NCBI GenBank assembly: GCA_964621185.1 | Contig: CAZULM010000017.1 | Coordinates: 34,640 to 98,639 of the forward strand | Reading direction: 5' to 3' | DNA length: 64,000 nt | Origin: M3007 sp964621185 | GTDB lineage: Bacteria; Bacteroidota; Bacteroidia; Chitinophagales; Saprospiraceae | In this document: positions 58,101 to 64,000 of the stretch, piece by piece | Position numbering within the stretch: position 1 is the first letter of the stretch | How the letters are laid out: the number at the start of each line of letters is the position of its first letter | Notes under the pieces: model-generated | The model's database searches: none | Told to the model about the DNA's origin: nothing | The model's input: the letters and a program-made list of their open reading frames with translations, nothing else | Program-made: the position numbers and the translations under genes

Positions 58101-61100
58101 TGTTTTTCCAACGTCGTCGCAGTCAAAACTAACGACATCGTTGACGCTGCCGCCCCTGCCCGCTTTTATGTCTTTCAGGCAGCATTGGTCATAAGAGCCG
58201 TCATCAAAGGTAATGGCGTTTACAATCGCTTCGCCATCGGCGCCGAGCGCCACTTTTGTCTCCTGGTCACAAACAGCTACAGGCGGGATCAGGTCTTGAA
58301 CCGCCAATCGGAAGGTACATGTCCGCACGTTGCTGCAATCATCTTGAGCCCGGTAGGTAACTGTATGCGTGCCAATGGGCAGGCAAGGTGTCAGGCTCCA
58401 GCGTCCCATGGTGTCACGATCCCACCAGTTGTTTCCGGGGAAATCGGTCAATTGCCCGCCAAAGGTGTGCATGCCCGTTTGTACGCCGGTGTTCGGGTCA
58501 AAAGTGACCACCATGCCGTCGATATTGTTCACCCGCGAACAAGCGTCTTCGATGATGCGGTCGGGCAGGTCAACGGTTGCACAGCACGCAAACGGATCGA
58601 TGGATACCGTGGTGTTGGGCGGGCAGGTGAAGGCCGGGCCTGTTTCATCCGTCACCTTGATTACCTGGATGTAATAGGTCGGGTTGGTGAAGGGCGGCAC
58701 GGGCGTGGTAGGCAGGCACCAGTCGAGCACTGTCCAGGTGCGAATGATTTTGTAGGTGCCGTCGCAGACGGGCAGTATCTGGTCGGAATAGGCAGCTTGT
58801 AGTTCACAGAAGCCAGGGTTGGGGTGCAGCGGCCAATCGCGGCCAAATGCCGTCAGATAAGGCGCTCCCGTCACCGACGGCGAGGTGTTGACCGTGCTGT
58901 TGCACTGGATGGTGAATTCGCCGGGGAACTCCACATCGGCCACGTGTCGGCGGTCGAAATAGATGTATTGGTTGCAAGTGGTGGAATTGCCCCATTGGTC
59001 GGTGGCCGCCCATTTGCGCAGCACATATGCGCTGATGTTATTTTGCCCGTTGATGCTGCCCGTACAGCTGACATCAACCCAGGTGTCTGTGAAGTTATAG
59101 GTATAATTTGAGCAGTCCGTGATGACCGGGTAAGCCGTGGCAATGCCCAACACGTTTTGCAAATAGGCTGGGTCATAAGTGGTGATCGGGCAGATCAGGT
59201 GGATATCCTGGCATGACAAGGTAGGTGGAAGCTTGTCTTCAATCTTTACTGAGCCCCAGCAGGTATTGCCGCTCACTTTGTGGGTCACTCGATATTGATA
59301 TGTTTTGCCGATGTCGGCGCTGGTGAGCAGCGCGCTGGTCCAGGGACCGTTGCCAAAAGGCGCAACGCGGTCAAGCTCTACCAGATAGTCGTCGAAACAG
59401 CCATAGCTGCCCTCCAACACATCATCGGGGCGCACTTCGCCCGTGCAGGTTGCCGGCAGCGAGATGTTCACTAAGTCGTTGCAGTTCAGCGTGGCGGGGG
59501 TCGCAATAACGTGGGCCACGGTTGACACGCTTTGGATACAGCCCGGGTCGTTGGGCCCGAAGGCTTTTGGCACGCCGCCGTTCACGGTATAAACGATCGT
59601 GTGGTTGCCTACGCCCACCTGGCTTGGGATAAACTGCGTGGCCGGCACGCCGTTCACCGTAAAGCCTTGGCTCACGATATTGGCATCGCCGGGGTCGCCC
59701 GTCAGGTCAACCGGGTCGGAGAACAGGCAAAATGCTTTGGAAAGGTCGGAAGTGATGGATGGGTTTGGATACACGCAACTGTTGCCGATGGTCAGCGCGT
59801 TGCCCATGCCATTCGTTACGATTATGGAATACCCAAGGGCATCTACGTGGATACCGGTGAAGTAATAGTCGCCGCTGTTCGCCGGGCTTTGGGTAAATGT
59901 TGTTCCTGGGGGGATGGCCGCAGGGCTGTTCGGCGGCGCCTGGCTGTTAGACAGGTACAAGCCGGTAGCTGAAAGGATTGTCCAGGTTTGGCCGGCGAGG
60001 CCTTCAATTTTTATGGTTTCGCTGAACTGCCCATTGCTCAGGTTGGTCGCGTTGTTTTTGCAGACACATGGGTCGGTGATGAGAATTTTGGGTGTACAGC
60101 GGGCAAAGGGGTTGATCGTCACCTGTGCCGTGCAGCTGGAGCTGTTACCGCAAGGATCGGTAGCGGTAAGCACCACGGGCTGGGTAGTTCCCTGATGCGC
60201 GCAGTTGAAGGCAAATGGGCCTGCGGGCGTCACCACTATACTGTTGGATGGCGCGCAGGCATCGCTGACCGACTGCAGGAGTTGTGCCTGCGTTACCGAT
60301 ACATTGCCAAATATGTCAAGGTTAACGGTCACGTTCTGGCAGGTAATTATTGGCCCGGTGTTGTCGCCTACAGAAATTGTCTGGGTGTAAGTAGCTGTGT
60401 TGCCGCAGCCATCGGTAGCGCGCCAGGTTCTGGTGATGGTGCGGTTTTGAGCGCAACTGCCTGCCATGCTGGTTTCCGTAAAGGTGACAGGCAGGCCCAC
60501 TGGCGGCTGGGCAGGAAAGGTTTGGCCCTGATTAACTTGACCAGGAGTTGCCGGGAATGTTGCAGAGGGGCCATTCCATACGAAGGCAGCATAGGTGGCG
60601 CCGTTGCCTGAAAGGCGTAGCGACTGTCCTGGGGCTTCCGTGCCGGCTTCAAACACGCCAATGTCGGTGGAGACCATGCCGTTGGCAGGGCCGCCGATGG
60701 CCGTCATGACACCTTCATAGCTCAGGAACTGGATGACGGTGCCGCCTTTCACGAAGGCGATGCCGTCGGATGGGCCATTTTGGATCCCATTTGAAGGCAA
60801 GAAGAAGGCCAGCGTACCAAAACCGTTGCTCTGGTTGGGGATGATGCCCGAAAGCGGAACATTGTCGTAAGTGCCGCCCATCATGCCTGTGGTGCCGTTG
60901 TAAAAGAACAGGTCGTACCCAGCGAGGTTGGTGCCGGCTCGGCCCGCGATTTCGACAAATTCATCCACATCGGCCCCTAAATTGTCGTAGTGGAGTTCGT
61001 TGACCCAGACCGGGCCGTTGACTATCCCCGCAGGGTCGCAGGCATCTGTGGCAATTACAGCAGGAGGAGGAGGAACTGGTGCATCACATGCAAGGGTCAC

Positions 61101-63323
61101 ATTGGGGGGCATGGGCGTCAGCACCGGCGCGTCTGTATCGGTGACATTGATGATCTGCGTGTGCGTGGTCATCAAGTTGCAGGCATCGGTCAGCTTCCAC
61201 CTGCGGGTCACAACCCGCGAGCCTGGGCAACTGCCGATTGTATCCGTCTGCATAAAGGAAGCAGGGATAGAAACAGGCAAAGGGTTGATGGTCTGCCCTG
61301 CGTTCAGGGTGCCGGGCGACTGTGCAATGGGGCCTACCCAGGTAAAGTGCGTGGCTATTTGACCGGTTCCTGTCAGCTGAAGGGACAGTCCTGGCGCCTC
61401 CGTGCCCAATTCTTGAACGCCCACATCGGTAGAAAACATGCCCATAGCAGGGCCATCGGTTGCCTGAAACACACCTTCATAGCTCAAAAACTGGAGCACC
61501 TGGTTGGTGGAAATGCGGTACAAGGCAATACCGTCCGGGGAACCGTTTTGAATGCCGTTGACAGGGTACGCAAAGGATACAGCCCCAAACCCGCTGCCTT
61601 CATTGTCGATAAGCCCGCTCAAGGTCATGGTTGGCGCATAAACGACCCCACCGTTGCCGTTGTACAGGTATATCTGGTAGTCTGAAAGGTTTATCCCAGC
61701 CGTACCGGCCACTTCGATAAATTCGCCGACATCGGTGCCGACATTGTCATAGTGGAATTCATTGATGAAGATCACATCGGGTACAGAACCTACCCCACCG
61801 CAGTTGTCGGTGCCTGTCAGCATTGGCGCCATCGGGAGTGGCGATGTGCAGGGAATGGTCATATTGGCCGGCAAAGGGTTCTGGTTGAAGGTCGGCGGGC
61901 TCATGTCCGGGGCATAGCTGTATGTCAGGGTGCAGGTTTGAAATGATTCCCCCCCGTCGAGCATTGAATTGCCGTTCAAGTCGTCAAAAATTGTATAGAC
62001 CCGTGTTACAGATGTTGTGGAACAGTTGTTTATGGCGCTTGTCGTGGATGTGATCTTGAGCATCCCGCAGAACGTGCCGGTGATGGTGCCCCCCAAGGCT
62101 GTAAATCCTGCCTGGGTGGTCACGGGCGGCGGTATCGGGTTGTTGCAACTGTAAGTGCCAGTTGGGTTAGGCGGGCAGGTCACCACGAAAGCACATGCCG
62201 AAAAGGAACAGCTCCCCGGGTCAACTATGGTCGCGCTGAGCGCGCAGCTCGACCCATTAGTAGCATCGGTGACCGTAACGATCACATTGCCTCCCCCTGC
62301 AGACCCAGCCTGCAAACGGAAAAAGCGGGGCGCGCCGTAAGGCACGTTGTTCGGTGGGGTATTGCCGTTCAGAAGGACTGAACCAACGTTCACGGTCACA
62401 TTGTACCCCGTACCAAGACCCATTCCTACCGGGTTTAGCTGAAACCATATATAGTCGTCAGTAGGGTCGCTGGATTCATTGTTGTCCTCACAATGGACGT
62501 TTGTTAAGCCAACAGAAGTGATGCTGCAAGCAGGGGCTGTAAACGTAGCGGCAACGCTGATGTCGTCCAATCCAAACTCATCGCGGGAGCCGGAACCGGA
62601 GACATCGGCGCCGTTCCAACGGATGTAGTAAAAGCTTCCGGGCGCAACATTCAGCCCTGTGATGGTGGTGGATCGTGAAGGCGCCGACCCGACCAATACC
62701 CAGCCTAAGGCATCGGCAACCTCTGGCGAGGTAAAATCCAGCGCAGGCACCGTGGTATAGGTGATATTATCGGCAGAATGAGAAAAATTGAAGGAGTTTG
62801 CCCGCGCCTGGTCATTCCGGTTGTAGAGGTTGTAGGAAATTGCCAGTTGGGTAATATTGGTCGTGCCCGTGTTCTCTATACGCAAGGTAATGGTGCCAGG
62901 CGCCCAGTCGCTCCCCCCCGGCTGGAACATCAGGCATGGGTTGGCCACCGATTGGGGCGCTCCGGTGAAGGCGTACATGCCGCCCGTGGTGACCGCTGCC
63001 GCCACAGACCCGCGGGCGTAATCCCCGGCCGTGTTGGTGCCGCCAAATGCCAAAGCGCCGTCGCTCCAGCCCGTAACTGCCCAGGCATTGGAATTCAAGC
63101 GCCCCGCCACAGCAGGGTCGGGCGAAAAACCGCTCCCGGCAAAAGCAGTGCTAGGGTTGGTGCCAACCGACACCTGCATGGAACTGCTGAAATCTATGGT
63201 CGCGGTGCTGCTCCCGTTCGACAATTTGACCTGTGAAACAGCAGCGCTCGAAACACCCACAAACAGGGCGAGGCTGAACAAAATACGGTTAGCGCAATTT
63301 GTACGGGTAAAAGTTCCTTTCAT
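55200..63323 (-). CDS. Giant multi-domain T9SS type A surface protein
   Basis: A 2707-residue secreted protein. A signal peptide (to about residue 30) is followed by an N-terminal adhesive domain and two lamin-tail-like (LTD) copies (about 508-680 INEFHYDNVGTDVGEFIEVAG and 768-940 VNELHYDNLGADVDEFVEIAG). Many HYR/Ig-like repeats follow (TDTDAPVLTPMPPNVTL, DNTGPIITCQNVTVNLDIFG, DLIPPVAVCDQE). About 2355-2425 is a dockerin-like pair (TTYDLVLISKHILG, TTFDIVEIRKLILG). About 2475-2590 is a cohesin-like beta-sandwich, and about 2620-2707 the sorting domain (NPFVDKTFVGFHL). It is likely a surface or matrix adhesin. The dockerin/cohesin reading is inference. Confidence 0.9.
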   Translation of the reverse strand: MKGTFTRTNCANRILFSLALFVGVSSAAVSQVKLSNGSSTATIDFSSSMQVSVGTNPSTAFAGSGFSPDPAVAGRLNSNAWAVTGWSDGALAFGGTNTAGDYARGSVAAAVTTGGMYAFTGAPQSVANPCLMFQPGGSDWAPGTITLRIENTGTTNITQLAISYNLYNRNDQARANSFNFSHSADNITYTTVPALDFTSPEVADALGWVLVGSAPSRSTTITGLNVAPGSFYYIRWNGADVSGSGSRDEFGLDDISVAATFTAPACSITSVGLTNVHCEDNNESSDPTDDYIWFQLNPVGMGLGTGYNVTVNVGSVLLNGNTPPNNVPYGAPRFFRLQAGSAGGGNVIVTVTDATNGSSCALSATIVDPGSCSFSACAFVVTCPPNPTGTYSCNNPIPPPVTTQAGFTALGGTITGTFCGMLKITSTTSAINNCSTTSVTRVYTIFDDLNGNSMLDGGESFQTCTLTYSYAPDMSPPTFNQNPLPANMTIPCTSPLPMAPMLTGTDNCGGVGSVPDVIFINEFHYDNVGTDVGEFIEVAGTAGINLSDYQIYLYNGNGGVVYAPTMTLSGLIDNEGSGFGAVSFAYPVNGIQNGSPDGIALYRISTNQVLQFLSYEGVFQATDGPAMGMFSTDVGVQELGTEAPGLSLQLTGTGQIATHFTWVGPIAQSPGTLNAGQTINPLPVSIPASFMQTDTIGSCPGSRVVTRRWKLTDACNLMTTHTQIINVTDTDAPVLTPMPPNVTLACDAPVPPPPAVIATDACDPAGIVNGPVWVNELHYDNLGADVDEFVEIAGRAGTNLAGYDLFFYNGTTGMMGGTYDNVPLSGIIPNQSNGFGTLAFFLPSNGIQNGPSDGIAFVKGGTVIQFLSYEGVMTAIGGPANGMVSTDIGVFEAGTEAPGQSLRLSGNGATYAAFVWNGPSATFPATPGQVNQGQTFPAQPPVGLPVTFTETSMAGSCAQNRTITRTWRATDGCGNTATYTQTISVGDNTGPIITCQNVTVNLDIFGNVSVTQAQLLQSVSDACAPSNSIVVTPAGPFAFNCAHQGTTQPVVLTATDPCGNSSSCTAQVTINPFARCTPKILITDPCVCKNNATNLSNGQFSETIKIEGLAGQTWTILSATGLYLSNSQAPPNSPAAIPPGTTFTQSPANSGDYYFTGIHVDALGYSIIVTNGMGNALTIGNSCVYPNPSITSDLSKAFCLFSDPVDLTGDPGDANIVSQGFTVNGVPATQFIPSQVGVGNHTIVYTVNGGVPKAFGPNDPGCIQSVSTVAHVIATPATLNCNDLVNISLPATCTGEVRPDDVLEGSYGCFDDYLVELDRVAPFGNGPWTSALLTSADIGKTYQYRVTHKVSGNTCWGSVKIEDKLPPTLSCQDIHLICPITTYDPAYLQNVLGIATAYPVITDCSNYTYNFTDTWVDVSCTGSINGQNNISAYVLRKWAATDQWGNSTTCNQYIYFDRRHVADVEFPGEFTIQCNSTVNTSPSVTGAPYLTAFGRDWPLHPNPGFCELQAAYSDQILPVCDGTYKIIRTWTVLDWCLPTTPVPPFTNPTYYIQVIKVTDETGPAFTCPPNTTVSIDPFACCATVDLPDRIIEDACSRVNNIDGMVVTFDPNTGVQTGMHTFGGQLTDFPGNNWWDRDTMGRWSLTPCLPIGTHTVTYRAQDDCSNVRTCTFRLAVQDLIPPVAVCDQETKVALGADGEAIVNAITFDDGSYDQCCLKDIKAGRGGSVNDVVSFDCDDVGKTIMITLRATDCNGNTNDCMVKAFVEDKIKPICQAPAHVTVSCEQFDPSLWLYGVADILDNCCLDDSKVYQGVEGLTHSVSYAQFDTLCSKGTIVRTFRAFDCYGNSSQCTQRIVVNYEQDYFVRFPNDVIVTFCDGTGVYGEPTFFGKDCELLGVSYEDQIFTVVPDACFKIERNWKIINWCTYDPNQGCINVPNPTPNAIANHASNLPGPIVSPIQTTGDPWKSTIVKINATDAQATNYSIYYNANANCYTYKQIIKIIDTQAPTPECPASPVTVCDVTPNDAQLWNESYWWDNANQSHDLCEAPSDICLTATDACSGANINIEYLLFLDLDGDGTMETVVNSTQLGNQPGGLGWNNVLYGNATGAGVSRQFDGRPVASNQKWGFAIQETVSGNKKTACVKFNTFQAQTTYVTPQLPHGTHKIKWIVSDGCGNEKVCEYTIIVKDCKAPTVVCLNGLSVNIMPTGMIQLWATDFLQYAEDNCTKTPYLKYGIRKCGAGTGFPVDAQGNPITNVTFDCTELGTQCVELWAIDLAGNADYCETYVIVQDNAGNCGSNGIINVSGAIKTEATDGIESVTVQAEGISSLGAPLSYVGPTNAQGLFNFSTALPIGSALTITPNKDDNPLNGVTTYDLVLISKHILGIEPLGTPYKMIAADANKSNSITTFDIVEIRKLILGIYQELPNNTSWRFVDEAFVFPNPANPFQTQFSENIVLPQILNSQQDKDFVGVKIGDVNGTAVANNLMQSDDRTAGTLLFDLSDRTVTAGEAFEVTFKAADKTQGYQMTLNLNGLEVSEIIGGDKVTANNFGVFADALTVSIDNADAFTVKFRAAKSGKLSEMVSVSSRITKAEAYGMRNADFGVRNAERLDVALRFDGKTIAGIGFELYQNQPNPFVDKTFVGFHLPAAATATLTVFDEMGRLVFTQKGDFAKGYNSIILDRALLNTTGVLYYTLETATDSATKKMIQAK
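55513..55547. repeat. In-frame GGAATGCGGA-type repeat inside the giant gene
   Basis: On the minus strand the sequence is a run of GGAATGCGGAATGCGGATTT-like units encoding RNADFGVRNAE, out of character with its surroundings. Similar words usually lie between genes in such genomes. Confidence 0.6.
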
Positions 63324-63681
63324 GAGAATTGATTATGCATATAAGACACCCGCCCGAAAATTCGGACAGGCTAAGTTCCTTGCCTGAGCAACCAGTTTGG
63401 GATAATGAAAATTTGGACGCAAAAGCGAAAACCCTTTTTATAATCGACCCGCCTACAATAATTAGGAGAGAGCACGGACAGGTCAAATCAAGGATGCTGC
63501 CAGGTTGGCCAAACTTATCATGAGTACAAGGGATTAGGATTAAAATATATCAATGCGGCAAATGTACCAATCAAATCTCATACTTGGGGCATTTCAATGT
63601 TAAGAAATTAGTCAGCCCGAAAGCTTTGCCAATAAAGGCAAAAAATGCCGCAAATCCGCAAGGAACGTGCAGCAAAAATCA

Positions 63682-63752
63682 AACCAAATAAGTGATGAGT
63701 TATGAGTTATGAGAGACGAGTTATGAGTGATGAGTGATGAGTTATGAGTTTG
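63682..63752. repeat. 7-bp tandem repeat (GAGTTAT/GAGTGAT)
   Basis: About nine heptamer-like units, mostly GAGTTAT and GAGTGAT, lie in the gene-free 677 bp (63324-64000) upstream of the giant gene. That spacer also has a minus-strand TACATTTG box (63559-63566), a possible distant promoter of the giant gene. Confidence 0.8.
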
Positions 63753-63924
63753 CACGTCTTATTGATTCAACCGGAATTGTTTTCCAGCACCTGATCGGAA
63801 ATGAGTGGTAACCGCGACTTGAACTGTAATAACCACAACTTGACCAGACAGTCGTCAATAATAAAGTCATTGAATTTGGTGCAGGAAACCCCTCCTAAGC
63901 TATAATCAGTATGATGTGCAAACT

Positions 63925-64000
63925 CATATACCTCACGCCGCATAATTTTGTGCATGCAGATATTTGTAATCAATTGAAGATCAGTTGAATCAATCATGCT
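63925..64000 (-). repeat. 107-bp MITE-like element, copy E (cut by window end)
   Basis: It runs from ATATACCTCAC to the window end. The 23-codon frame starts at ATG 63997, but its stop has changed from TAA to TAT. The frame continues through VYEFAHHTDYSLGGVSC to a stop at 63767, 76 codons in total. Whether this longer frame is a real gene cannot be decided. Confidence 0.8.

Noticed and set aside
57339..58802. 487-codon plus-strand frame inside the giant gene
   Set aside because: Antisense shadow of the giant protein; no start context and Arg/Val-rich composition typical of such mirrors.

Overview
The window looks like chromosome of a Bacteroidota member, probably of the Saprospirales (Haliscomenobacter/Lewinella-like). 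Six large secreted proteins end in type IX secretion (T9SS) type A sorting domains. A one-protein hybrid two-component system, an ECF sigma/FecR pair and a short 289-residue RpoD are all typical of the phylum. Many genes are preceded by the Bacteroidota -7 box TAnnTTTG, and Shine-Dalgarno sequences are mostly absent. Species assignment is inference; no rRNA or tRNA gene is visible.

Layout. 1-8.8 kb: MbnP-like lipoprotein, DEDDh exonuclease, TerC membrane protein, T9SS Omp28-like protein, rRNA methyltransferase, LVIVD-repeat T9SS protein, histidine kinase, outer-membrane protein. 8.8-13.1 kb: priA, then infC-rpmI-rplT. 13.2-16.6 kb: batB, a batC broken by a poly-C tract, miaB. 16.6-24.8 kb: small lipoprotein, sigma-54 activator, FecR/ECF sigma pair, Crp/Fnr regulator, secreted peptidylarginine-deiminase-like enzyme, rpoD, small membrane protein. 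24.8-37.6 kb: beta-helix T9SS protein, small secreted protein, 1460-residue hybrid sensor, a beta-lactamase-fold hydrolase with tandem repeats, zinc metalloprotease. 37.7-46.7 kb: Rpn nuclease, APC permease, the candidate ubiquitin-like operon (40440-44062), FtsX-type permease, glutathione peroxidase, NlpC/P60 lipoprotein. 47-51.2 kb: pyrG, xisI-xisH, and a TIR/coiled-coil/TM/FGE-sulfatase protein. 51.3-63.3 kb: two giant T9SS surface proteins of 1060 and 2707 residues.

The most interesting locus is 40440-44062. A 131-residue protein with MoaD/Urm1-like features and a C-terminal Gly-Gly is followed, 15 and 14 bp apart, by a DUF4132/DUF7737-like protein and an E1-like adenylyltransferase fused to rhodanese (Uba4/MOCS3 architecture). 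This is a candidate ubiquitin-like conjugation or sulfur-carrier system. A second candidate conflict locus is the TIR-FGE gene with xisHI.

Non-coding structure is rich. A roughly 107-bp MITE-like palindromic element occurs five times and always carries a 23-codon open frame. There are large inverted-repeat elements, 7-bp short tandem repeats at gene borders, a 38-bp hairpin repeat, and a nearly identical 39-bp promoter module upstream of the TIR-FGE gene and the 1060-residue T9SS gene.
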